Assembly (NCBI GenBank): GCA_949752745.1
Contig: OX457029.1
Span: 39,663,103-39,727,102 of the forward strand
DNA length: 64,000 nt
Origin: Protula sp. h YS-2021
Taxonomy: Eukaryota > Annelida > Polychaeta > Sabellida > Serpulidae
Direction: 5' to 3'
Positions 22,397-34,335 of the stretch are shown piece by piece (positions within the stretch are counted from its first letter, which is position 1; every line of letters begins with the position of its first letter). Under the pieces are notes generated by a model that was not told where the DNA came from, ran no database searches, and was given only the letters and a program-made list of their open reading frames with translations. The translations under genes were made by a program, and so were the position numbers.

Positions 22397-25300
22397 TCTA
22401 CTTAAGTATTTTAAGGCTAGTTAAGATGCACAGTCATCGAAACACTTGAGACTCCTGGTACTGAGCGATTTTAGGTAACAGCATCTAGCAGTCAAATTGT
22501 TTCTTCTTTGAAGTATCGGAAGCATTACATAAGCTATGACAAAATACAAAGGAGTAATGTCATTATTTTACACTTTGTTTAGGCACCAGTATTGAAGTAG
22601 CATACTTCAAACTTATGATGTTCCTTCGCTAAATACGTTGCATTAAAGGTATTTCATTGCATCGAAATTATTTAGAGAGCTATAACTGAATTTTAAAAAA
22701 GACTGGATAGGGTCATTTGCATTATGTGGTTTGTTACCACATAAGGTTAAGGACTGTAGATCAAGCAATATTACTTGAGACTCCTATTACTGAGCAAATA
22801 TAGGCAGCACTAGATAGCATGCAAAGTATTTCTTCACTAAGAAGTGATTTTGTAATATATCTTTGGAAATAATAGATATTATTTCCAGAGCTCGAACTGA
22901 ATTTTAAAGATTTGATAGGATCCTTTGCATTATGTGGTTTGCTACCACATAAGGTTAAGGACTGTGGATCAAGTAATATCATGAACTACATGTTAAACAT
23001 TTTTTGCGATTTTTGTAGCTTAAAATATATTTAAGGATTATCTTTATGGAGGTATTACTTGATTTATTTAGACAAGCCTTTTGATTTTGTTGAATTGTTT
23101 GACTAGGTGTACCCCAGACTGATGATATAAGGCATTGGAATAAGTATGATGCCTTTGACGACAGTACACCGAAAGTCGGCTTTTCTACTTGAGTATTTTA
23201 AGGCTAGTTAAGATGCACAGTCATCGAAACACTTGAGACTCATGTTACTGAGCGATTTTAGGTAACAGCATCTAGCACTCAAATTGTTTCTTCCTTTAGA
23301 AGTGATTTTGTGATACATCTTTGGAATTAATAGAATGCAGAGAGTCTTAAGTGTCTCACGGTTTAGGTTGCAGATATATCTTATGTGTATTTTAATACAT
23401 GTTTTGTAATAAACTAGCCAAAGTAGTATCAAAATATACAGACCAGCCTCGGTGGCCTAGTGGTTAGAGTGCCCGCCTCGAGACTGGAAGATCGTAGGTT
23501 CAAACCCTGGTCGGTTCATACCTAAGACTTTAAAATTGGGACTCCTCCTTGCTACCCTGTGAGGCACTCCACATGTAAGGGTTAGAAGGAGGGGTGGAAT
23601 GCCCCATTTCAGTATAATGTGGCAGGGGGATCCCGACATGACCATAGCAGTTGAAAGGGATCCAAAGAACAATACAATACAATCCAAATATATCCGTTCT
23701 TTGAAGTATTGGAAGCATTACATAAGCTATGACCCAATACACAAAAGTTATATCATTATTTTACACTTTGTTTAGGCGCCAGTATTGAAGAAGGATACTT
23801 CGAACTTTTCATGTGCCTTCGCTAAAGGCGTTGCATTAAAGGCATTTCAGTGTATCGAAATTATTTAGAGAGCTATAACTAAATTATTTTAAAAAGATTG
23901 GATAGGGTCCTTTGAATTGTCTGCTTTGTTACCACATAAGGTTAAGGACTGTTGATCAAGCAATATCATCAGCTGAAACTCCTACTACTGAGCAAATATA
24001 GGTAGCAGAAGCTAGGATGCAAAGTATTTCTTCACTAAGAAGTGATTTTGTAATATATCTTTGGAAATAATAGATATTATTTCGAGAGCTCGAAGTGAAT
24101 TGTAAAGATTTGATAGGGTCCTTTGCATTATGTGGTTTGTTACCACATAAGGTTAAGGACTGTGGATCAAGTAATATCATGAACTACATGTTAAACTTTT
24201 TTGCGATTTTTGAAACTTAAAATGTATTTAAGGAGGTATTTTTGAAGTATAAGTTGATTTGTTTAGACAAGCCTTTTGATTTTGTTGAATTGTTTGACTA
24301 GGTGTACCCCTGACTGATGATATAAGGCACTGGAATAAGTATGATGCCTTTGACGACAGTACACCGAAAGTCTGCTTTTCTACTTGAGTATTTTAAGGCT
24401 AGTTAAGATGCACAGTCATCGAAACACTTGAGACTCATGGTACTGAGCGATTTTAGGTAACAGCATCTAGCACTCAAATTGTTTCTTCTTTGAAGTATCG
24501 GAAGCATTACATAAGCTATGACAAAATACAAAGGAGTAATGTCATTATTTTACACTTTATTTAGGCACCAGTATTGAAGTAGCATACTTCAAACTTCTGA
24601 TGTTCCTTCGCTAAATACGTTGCATTAAAGGTATTTCATTGCATCGAAATTATTAAGAGAGCTATGACTGAATTTTAAAAAAGACTGGATAGGGTCATTT
24701 GCATTATGTGGTTTGTTACCACATAAGGTTAAGAACTGTAGATCAAGCAATATTACTTGAGACTCCTATTACTGAGCAAATATAGGCAGCACTAGATAGC
24801 ATGCAAAGTATTTCTTCACTAAGAAGTGATTTTGTAATATATCTTTGGAAATAATAGATATTATTTCCAGAGCTCGAACTAAATTTTAAAGATTTGATAG
24901 GATCCTTTGCATTGTGTGGTTTGCTACCACATAAGGTTAAGGACTGTGGATCAAGTAATATCATGAACTACATGTTAAACATTTTTTGCGATTTTTGAAA
25001 CTTAAAATATATTTAAGGATTATCTTTATGGAGGTATTACTTGATTTATTTAGACAAGTCTTTTGATTTTGTTGAATTGTTTGACTAGGTGTACCCCAGA
25101 CTGATGATATAAGGCATTGGAATAAGTATGATGCCTTTGACGACAGTACACCGAAAATACATGTTTTGAAATAAACTAGCCAAAGCAGTATCCAAATATG
25201 CCCGTTCTTTGAAGTATCGGAAGCAGTACAGCTATGATCCAGTACACAAAAGTAATTATTTTACACTTTGTTTAGGCGCCAGTATTGAAGTAGGATACTT

Positions 25301-26500
25301 CGAACTTTTCATGTGCCTTCGCTAAAGGCGTTGCATTAAAGGCATTTCATTGCATCGAAATTATTTAGAGAGCAATAACTAAATTATTAAAAAAAGATTG
25401 GATAGGGTCCTTTGCATTATGTCGTTTGTTACCACATAAGGTTAAGGACTGTAGATCAAGCAATATAACTTGAGACTCATATTACTGAGCAAATATAAGC
25501 AGCAGGAGCTAGCATGCAAAGTATTTCTTCACTAAGAAGTGATTTGTTATATATCTTTGGAAAATAGATATTATTTCGAGAGCTCGAACTGAATTTTAAA
25601 GATTTGATAGGATCCTTTGCATTATGTGGTTTGTAACCACATAAGGTTAAGGACTGTGGATCAAGTAATATCATGAACTACATGTTATTTTTGCGGTTGT
25701 TGAAACTTATAATGTATTTAAGGATTGTCTTTTTAGAGGTCTTACTTTTATTTATTTAGCAGGCCTTTTCACTTTGTTGAATTGTTTGACTAGGTGTACC
25801 GAGTGATGATATAAGGCATTGAGTAAGTATGATGCCTTTGACGACAGTACACCGAAAGTCTGCTTTTCTGCTTAAGTATTTTAAGGCTAGTTAAGATGTA
25901 CAGTCATCGAAACACTTGAGACTCCTGGTACTGGTCGAATTTAGGTAACGGAAACTAGCACTCAAATTGTTTCTTCCTTTAGAAGTGATTTTGTGATATA
26001 CCTTTGGAATTAATAGAATACGGAGAGTCTTAAGTGTCTCAGGTTTTATGTTGCAGATATATCTTATGTGTATTTTAATACATGTTTTGAAATAAACTAG
26101 CCAAAGTAGTATCTAAATATACCCGTTCTTTGAAGTATGGAAAGCATTACATAAGCTATGACCCAATGCACAAAAAAAAAATATCATTATTTTACACGTT
26201 ATTTAGGCGCCAGTTTTGAAGTAGGATACTTCGAACTTTTCATGTGCCTTTGCTAAAGGCGTTGCATTAAAAGCATTTTGTTGCATCGAAATTATTTAGA
26301 GAGCAATAACTAAATTATTAAAATAAGATTGGATAGAGTCCTTTGCATTATGTGGTTTTTTAACACATAAGGTTAAGGACTGTAGATCAAGCAATATCAC
26401 TTGAGACTCATATTACTGAGCAAATATAGGTTGCAGGAGCTAGCATGCAAAGTATTCACTAAGAAGTGATTTTGTAATATATCTTTCGAAATAGTATGCA
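22397..26500. repeat. Higher-order satellite, right part
   Basis: This continues the 790-bp/1.9-kb array after the nested element. Units with homologous points at 22761 and 24743 translate identically to the unit at 16840, which implies recent amplification or homogenisation. The last units (25477 onward) are more diverged and lose the SINE. Confidence 0.88.
23440..23681 (+). mobile_element. tRNA-derived SINE, copy 2
   Basis: It is nearly identical to the copy at 17428, including boxes A and B and the AATAC tail, and sits at the same point of the satellite unit. Its flanks (ATCAAAATATAC and ATCCAAATATAT) are diverged forms of the same target duplication. It was therefore copied with the satellite and is not an independent insertion. 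Confidence 0.88.
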
Positions 26501-26559
26501 CAGTTGGGAACAATGAACTCCAAGCTCCATGACATAAAGCAACCTTTGATTATCTTTAT

Positions 26560-26960
26560 TTTCCTGTGGTATGGATCACCAAAGCAATAAGAAAAACAGC
26601 ATTGTGTGGTATTTATCACATAAAGTAATCTATAACATAAATGGGATGCTATGTGGTGTATATAACATAAGCAATAGGAAACATAAACGTTACATTATGT
26701 GGTATTTACCACATAAGGCAGTCTTTAAAATAAATCTGAAGTTATGTGGTATGTACCACATAACACAGTACATTATGTGGTATTTACCACATAAGGCAGT
26801 CTATAAAATAAATCTGACATTATGTGGTATGTACCACATAACACAGTACGTTATGTGGTAGTGTACCACATAAGTATTTTTTAAACGTAAAAATATTTTT
26901 TTACCACATAATGAAACGGACTACCACTTAATTACAGGATTTTTGGACTACCACATAGCG
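26560..26960. repeat. Palindrome array of TTATGTGGTA-TACCACATAA
   Basis: Several perfect or near-perfect 20-22 bp palindromes (TTATGTGGTATGTACCACAT then AA, and TTATGTGGTATTTACCACAT then AA) are spaced about 55-60 bp apart, between spacers such as AAGGCAGTCTATAAAATAAA. The palindrome half-site is the one found in the 790-bp satellite and in the inverted repeat at 15418. Confidence 0.85.
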
Positions 26961-26982
26961 ACTACCACATAAGCTACATATC

Positions 26983-27022
26983 GTACGTCCGTCCGTCCGT
27001 CTGTCCGTCCGTCCGTCTGTCC
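26983..27022. repeat. TCCG-type microsatellite
   Basis: GTCCGTCCGTCTGTCCGTCC repeats. It marks the passage from the palindrome array to another repeat family. Confidence 0.85.
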
Positions 27023-27035
27023 GTCCCGCGACCGT

Positions 27036-27570
27036 TAAAAATGGAATAACTTTTTTATTTTTTATCCGATTCTTACCAAATTTTAAACACGAGTTTCTAA
27101 CCCTTTACTGCATTAGGAAATTTTTTTATTTTTTGGTTTAAACCATTTTTGGCGATTTTATTGCCAATTTGGGCAAAATACGAAAAAACCTATCTAGTCC
27201 CTCATTTTTCATCGGAAGATTCCAAAATTTTTTGTGAAGAAACTAGGACTAAGGGGTAAAAAAAGTACTTTTTTCGATTTTTGAATTTCGCCTTATTTTT
27301 GAATCTACTGAGCTTCAAAGTTTGCAACTTCTAAAAATTGGCAAATTTCCAATTTTTTTTCTTAACAAAGTAGTTAAAGTGGAATATCTTTTTTATTTTT
27401 TATCCGATTCGTACCAAATGTTTAACACGAGTTTTTAACCTTCTTCTGCATTAGGAATTTTTTTTAATTTGTAATTTTTGAATTTCGCCTTATTTTTGAA
27501 TCTACTGAGCTTCGAAGTTTGCAGCTTTCAAAAAATTGGAAATTTCCATTTTTCTTCTTCAAAAAGCAAA
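27036..27570. repeat. Duplicated AT-rich segments
   Basis: TTTTTATCCGATT-TACCAAAT with ACACGAGTTT occurs near 27060 and again near 27400. GAATTTCGCCTTATTTTTGA with ATCTACTGAGCTTC occurs near 27284 and 27480. These are degenerate repeats. Confidence 0.6.
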
Positions 27571-27689
27571 GTTTCAATTTGCAGAGGGGCACAATATGTT
27601 ACATGCAAGTACTTCTGGTTGGGCTTTTCAGTAACTTTGTTGTCAGGGGGTCATTTCTATGATATTTTCAAGTGGGCGATAATAGGGAA

Positions 27690-30510
27690 CATTGGGCGAT
27701 AAAGCAAGAAAGTTGTAATTTTCGCTTTAAAAGTCACGAATCAATTCTGTGACCCGAAAATATGATAAATATGATATTTTTCGGGTGGGGGATAACAGGG
27801 AATATTGGGCGATAAAGCAAGAAAATTGTAATTTTCGCTTTAAAAGTGCAGGAAACAAATCTAGGACCCGAAAATAGGATAAATATAGTATTTTTCGGGT
27901 GGGCGATAATAGGGAACATTGGGCGATAATGTAAGAAAGTTGTAATTGTCGCTTAAAAAATGCAGGAATCAATTCTATGACCCGAAAATATGAAAAATGT
28001 GATATTTTTCGGGTGAGCGATAATAGGGAATATTGGGCGATAATGTAAGAAAATTGTCATTTTCGCTTTAAAAGTGCAGGAATCAATTCTGTGACCCGAA
28101 AATATGAAAAATGTGATATTTTTCCTGTGAGCGATAATAGGGAATATGGGGCGATAATGTAAGAAAATTGTAATTTTCGCTTTAAAAGTGCAGGAATCAA
28201 TTCTGTGACCCGAAAATATGACAAATATGATATTTTTGGGATGGACGATAATAGGGAATATTGGGCGATACTGCAAGAAAGTTGTAATTTTCGCTTTAAA
28301 AGTGCAGGAAACAATTCTAGGACCCGAAAATATGATAAATATAATATTTTTCGGGTGGGCGATAATAGGGAACATTGGGCGATAATGTAAGAAAGTTGTA
28401 ATTTTCGCTTTAAAAATGCAGGAATCAATTCTATGACCCGATAATATGATAAATATGATATTTTTGGGATGGGCGATAATAGGGAACATTGGTCGATAAT
28501 GCAAGAAAGTTGTAATTTTCGCTTTAAAAGTGCAGGGATCAATTCTATGTCCCGAAAATATGATAAATATGATATTTTTTTGATGGGCGATAATAGGGAA
28601 CATTGGGCGATAATGCAAGAAATTTGTAATTTTCGCTTTAAAAGTGCAGGAATCAATTCTATGACCGGAAAATATGATAAATATGATATTTTTCGGATGG
28701 GCGATAATAGGGAACATTGGGCGATAATGTAAGAAAGTTGTAATTTTCGCTTTAAAAGTGCAGGAATCAATTCTGTGACCCGAAAATATGATAAATGTGA
28801 TATTTTTCTGATGGTCGATAATAGGGAACATTGGGCGATACTGCAAGAAAGTTGTAATTTTCGCTTTAAAAATGCAGGAAACAATTCTAGGACCCGAAAA
28901 TATGATAAATATAATATTTTTCGGGTGAGCGATAATAGGGAACATTGGGCGATAATGTAAGAAAGTTGTAATTTTCGCTTTAAAAGTGCAATAATCAATT
29001 CTATGACCCGAAAATATGATAAATATGATATTTTTCGTGTGGGCGATAATAGGGAACATTGGGCGATAATGCAAGAAAGTTGTCATTTTCGCTTTAAAAG
29101 TGCAGGAATCAATTCTATGACCCGAAAATATGATGTGATATTTTTCGGGTGGGTGATAATAGGGGAATATTGGGCGATAAAATAAGAAAGTTATAATTTT
29201 CGCTTTAAAAGTGCAGGGATCAATTCTATGTCCCGAAAATATGATATTTTATGATATTTTTTGGTTGGGCGATAATAGGGAACATTCGTCGATAATGCAA
29301 GAAAGTTGTAATTTTCGCTTTAAATGTGCAGGAATCAATTCTATGACCCGAAAATATGATAAATGTGATATTTTTCGGGTAGGCGATAATAGGGAATATT
29401 GGGCGATAATTTAAGAAAGTTGTAATTTTCGCTTTAAAAGTGCAGGAATCAATTCTATGACCCGATAATATGGTAAATATGATATTTTTGGGATGGGCGA
29501 TAATAGGGAATATTGGTCGATAATGCAAGAGAGTTGTAATTTTCGCTTTAAAAGTGCAGGGATCAATTCTATGTCCCGAAAATATGATAAATATGATATT
29601 TTTTTGATGGGCGATAATAGGGAACATTGGGCGATAATGCAAGAAATTTGTAATTTTCGCTTTAAAAGTGCAGGAATCAATTCTGTGACCCGAAAATATG
29701 ACAAATGTGATATTTTTCGGATGGTCGATAATAGGGAACATTGGGCGATAAAATAAGAAAGTTGTAATTTTCGCTTTAAAAATGCAGGAAACAATTCTAG
29801 GACCCGAAAATATGATAAATGTGATATTTTTCGGGTGAGCGATAATGCAAGAAAGTTGTAATTTTCGCTTTAAAAGTGCAGGAATCAATTCTATGACCCG
29901 AAAATATGATAAATGTGATATTATTTTTGGTTGGCGATAATGGGGAACATTGGGCGACAATGTAAGAAATTGTAATTTTCGCTTTAAAAGTACAGGAATT
30001 AATTCTGTGACCCGAAAATATGATAAATATGATATTTTTTGGATGGGCGATATCAGGGAACATTTTGCGATAATGTAGGAAAGTTGTAATTCTCGCTTTA
30101 AAAGTGCAGGAATCAGTTCTGTGACCCGAAAATATGATAATTGTGATATTTTTCGGGTGGGCGATATCAGGGAATATTGGGCGATAAAGCAAGAAAGTTG
30201 TAATTTTCGCTTTAAAAGTGCAGGAAACAATTCTAGGACCCGAAAAGATGATAAATATAATATTTTTCGGGTGGACGATAATAGGGAACATTGGGCGATA
30301 ATATAAGAAAGTTGTAATTTTCGCTTTAAAAGTGCAGGAATCATTTGTATTACCCGAAAATATGATAAATATGATATTTTTCGGGTTTGCGGTAATAGGT
30401 AATATTGAGCATAATGCAAGAAAGTTGTAATTTTTATTTTTAAAGGTGCAGGAAGCAATTATATGACCCGAAAATATGATAAATGTGATATTTTTCGGCT
30501 GGTCGATAGC
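27690..30510. repeat. 114-bp tandem repeat with a hairpin in each unit, about 24 copies
   Basis: The unit contains GGGCGATAATAGGGAACATT, GGGCGATAATGCAAGAAAG, TTGTAATTTTCGCTTTAAAA and GTGCAGGAATCAATTCTATG. It ends in an inverted pair, ACCCGAAAATAT, about 10 bp, ATATTTTTCGGGT. The period is divisible by three (38 codons), so frames of 377 and 410 codons stay open. They encode only the repeat. Confidence 0.93.
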
Positions 30511-32454
30511 CTCTTTTCATTTTTCCCACGCAAATTAGAATTAATTAGGGTCCACATATTTTTACGAACCCCCCGCTCTGAAGTTTACCAGGGCATTTGA
30601 AGTACGCCTGTCAGGGTAGACTACTCAGGGTCTGGATATACCTCACCCGATCATTTATCGATTTTTAATTAAACGCTGGCCTAGTACCACCATGGATAGG
30701 AATCCACGTTTAAGTAATCGTATGCAACAAAAGGCTCGAGATAAGTGCATATAAGAAAGGACGTTATTTAAATTTTGGAGTTCTACTTCTCTTTGATATC
30801 AAAAACAAATTGGAGAAAAATTCCTGTTTTTACATATATATTTTTATTTGACAAATATCGTACCGTGTTCTGGATAGGATGTTCCAAAACTGTATGCACA
30901 TTTTTATACTCACTTGAAACAAGGCCCAAGATAAGTAATAAAAGAAAGGACTTTATTTTAATTTTTACATCTGACTTCTTTTTGAATTTAATAACAAATT
31001 GCAGTAAAATTCCTGTGTCTGTATTTTTCCCATTTATTACAAACATTCAGAAATTTTCATAATTTCAGCATAATTTAATATAAAAAAAACATTCAACCAG
31101 ATCAGACTGTCGTACCATTTTCCAAGAGGCACAAGACTGAATCCTCAACTGGGCCACTGTCACTTGACAGTCTTGTTTGTTTTGTTTTGCTTTTTTTTTT
31201 TCGTCGATGGTTTGAAGATTTTTGACAGATGAAGAGAAAGTTCATTGAACCGTCTTTTTGCTGGTTTCGCTTTTGCGAAGGAATCTGGACTCTGCTGGTG
31301 GTAAAATTAAAACCGTTGACAAACGCTTTCGTACTTGGTACGGAGTAATGTAAATGTACATTATTCGTTATGTAGGTTATTTTGTTGACACGTACAGCGA
31401 TGCAAAATAAACGGCACAAGCTTTACCCGTAGTTTTACTCACCTTACTAAACAGATTTTGTAAATTTGTCAAAATCCACAATTGAATTTGTTATTCATTT
31501 TTCTGGTGCGAAGACGGAGGCTATGCCATGGTGGGTGGCGTCATGTACATGTATGTATCTAATCCGATTCCAGGCATTTCAAACCAAGGACACGTGCTGC
31601 TAAGTGGGCGTGACGTCGTTGAAGAGTGGTTCCAAGTGCACAGCTAGAACTAGATCAAATTCATTATCGGGTTTTGTCATCAACAAAAGATGTTCTATAG
31701 ATTAACTTTTGAAGTCTGGGTTTTAAAAAAGAATGATCTGAAAAGATTTGAAGTCTATGCTCTCCTCATTTCTTGGTGGCCCTAGAAACGAAGATAGGAC
31801 TACATTTGAATTCCTGTCATATAATTTGAAAGATTTTCAAAGTCTCAGGACCTTAATATTTATCAGTACAGTAGGAAAAGGTTCCACAGCCTCGCTGTTC
31901 TTTATCACGAGGCCAGACTGGGTCAGAAGTGTCCAAGCCGTATCGATTGAATTACGTTTTCTAATCGTTTCATTCTGTCAAACATTATGACAAATAACCT
32001 GAGTAGCTTAAATAGTAATTTTTCGTTTTTAAAAGTAAATCCAGTTGTGGAAAACTACTGCTAGTGGTTGCGTGATCTGTATGTAAGTAGATGGATGTTT
32101 AGGGGAAACTCCTGATGTCTCATGTAGGATGCAGACATTTATTAAGGTTTATAAATAAGTTATTTTATACCTGTGTTATTTCGGAAACCGTCAGAGAAAG
32201 AGCGATTTTAACCTCATTTTTGGACTCCACCCCCTCTCCGGTAGCTTCTTACATTTTCTAGGGCAAAGGTCACATATTATCTCGGGAAACCGTTATAAAT
32301 TTTGACCTCTTTTTCGCACTCCATCCCCACTTCGGTAAGTTTTTGGTTTATGTATAATACAGGAGCATGCAATTTTGACCTTGCTTATGAGTCAGTGTCA
32401 CAAAAGGTGTGATTGTTATATCAGAGCTGTCCAACATGCCGTGATTTTCCGTTT
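30511..32454. other. Unassigned AT-rich DNA
   Basis: Apart from the 190-bp direct repeat at 30731, I see no supportable gene. Short frames here lack a recognisable family. Confidence 0.5.
30731..31075. repeat. Direct repeat, 190-bp period, two copies
   Basis: AAGGCTCGAGATAAGT ... AAGAAAGGAC ... AAATTCCTGT at 30731 recurs as AAGGCCCAAGATAAGT ... AAGAAAGGAC ... AAATTCCTGT at 30921. Confidence 0.65.
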
Positions 32455-34335
32455 TTAGCCCCTGCTTCTTTAGAAGCAAGGGCTACAGCAGTCGCTGAAA
32501 GTATGTACGAATGTACGCTTTTAAGTTAAAAAATCGTATCTCCTCCTAAGGTTTTAGCCTAAATGTCTTGCAATTTTTGTTGATGGTAGCGGACATAAGT
32601 ACCTATCTTGCTATTATTTTTCTTTTGACAGAAATATTGACAAAAACCAAATTTCTTTCAAACGTATCTCCTCCCAGGGTTTTGGTGGAAACGTTCTAAA
32701 ATGTTGGTGGAAGGTAGGGTGCATAAGTATGCACCTGGCTATTACCTATCTGGCGATTCGCCAAAAATTGGCGAAAAACCAAATTTTCTTCGTAAAATCT
32801 TGACAACTTCTAGGAAAGTAATCTTGCTGTCTTGAAATTTGAAGTGAGACATTTGGTTTATCGGTAGTCCATTCCAGAAAAGCCTATCAAAAATATCTGG
32901 TCTCGTATTTGCTTCAGAATTCTTATTTTAAACAATACGGTGTTTTTAGGAAAATAAGATCATTGCATTATAATTTTAAGTAACAGTAGCAGACACTACA
33001 TATCTAGCTGGCTGTTACAATATGTTGTGATTGGCCCAAAATTGGCTAAATTTTAGAGACAAACTTTAAAAAAGTAAAATCTTAACTCCAGGAAAATAGT
33101 CTTACTGTCTTGAAATTTTAAGGAAAAATAACAGACAATATCACCTTACTGTCCATTATTCTTTTTTGGTGATTGGCCAAAAAGTAAGATCATTCCATTG
33201 TAATTTTAAGTAGCAGTAGCAGACACTACTACCTTATTGGCTATTGCTGTCTTTCAATTTTGGATAAAGATAGTCATCATTAATACTTACCCGGCTATAA
33301 CTGTTTTTCGTAATTCGGGAAAATTGGAGGGAAATATTGGGGAAAACAAACTTTTTACCAAAATCCTAACTAATGCCAGTTATATAATCTTACCTTCTTA
33401 AAATTTTGAATATGGGAAGCGGATATTCGAACCTACTTTGCTATTGCTTCTCTGTTTCTTTTCTTTGTGATTCGCAAAAAATTGGCCCAAGTATTGGCGA
33501 AAAAGCATTTCTTTCTGAGAACTGTTAACCAACGCCAGGAAAATAACCTTATTGCCTTGTAATTTTATGTAACAGTGGCACATATTACTACCTACCTGGC
33601 TATTAATTTTTTTACAATTCGCCAAAAAATGGCAAAAGTATTGCTCAAAACGCAATCAAAATGTATATCCTCCTACGGTTTCAAAGGAAACGTGCACATA
33701 AGTGTCCACCTGGATATTATTATTTTTCTTTTGCTTTGCGCCAAAAATTGGTCGAAATATTGCCGAAGAACCAATTTTTATTAACATCGTCACCAACGCT
33801 AGGAATATAATGTTTCCGTCTTAAAATTTTGAATTATGGAACCGGAAATTAGTACCTATCTGGCTATAACTTTTTGTGGATTCGCAAAAAAAAAAAAAAA
33901 AAAAAAAAAAAACATTATTGAAAATTAGTGAAATTCTGATTGAAGGTGGCAGGCTTTGGTACCCACCTGGCTATTACGTTTTTTTTTTCGTTATTCGAAT
34001 AAAATTGGTAGAAATATTAGCCAAAACCAACTTTTATGAAAACGTCTCTCCTACGATTTAAAGGGAAACGTCCTAAAATTTTGATTGAAGGTAGTGGTAT
34101 AGATGCACCTGGCTATTACTTTTTTGTTTTGCGATTCGAAAAAAATTGGCCGAAACACGTGTGGCTATTACTTTTTTGGCGATTCGCCAAAAATTGGCGA
34201 TAAACCATTTTTCCATTAAAATCTTGACTGACGCCACCCTTTCTGTCTTGAAATTTGGGTCACAGGTTATACTTGTATATCATATATCTTGACATCAGCA
34301 TTCGTCAGCTGGGGCATTGTCCATGGACAATCTTG
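32455..34335. mobile_element. Second Helentron-like non-autonomous element, 1.9 kb
   Basis: It begins TTAGCCCCTGCTTC, hairpin-paired with GAAGCAAGGGCT, and ends with the 14-bp palindrome TTGTCCATGGACAA followed by TCTTG. The core is a set of degenerate tandem repeats of about 170 bp (ATCTCCTCCTA, GCACCTGGCTATTA, GATTCGCCAAAAATTGGC). The architecture matches 18368-22396 with a different core. No coding sequence is seen. An A-run lies at 33887-33912. Confidence 0.65.

Noticed and set aside
16053..25674. Seven near-identical 65-75 codon - strand frames
   Set aside because: They recur with the 790-bp satellite, start and stop in repeat DNA and match no family. Conservation reflects array homogenisation.
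27953..30458. Long - strand frames of 377, 410 and 313 codons
   Set aside because: They repeat one 38-residue sentence with the 114-bp satellite period and are open in several frames; no protein family.
27690..30510. CRISPR-like regular array
   Set aside because: Whole 114-bp units repeat with no unique spacers, and the genome is eukaryotic.
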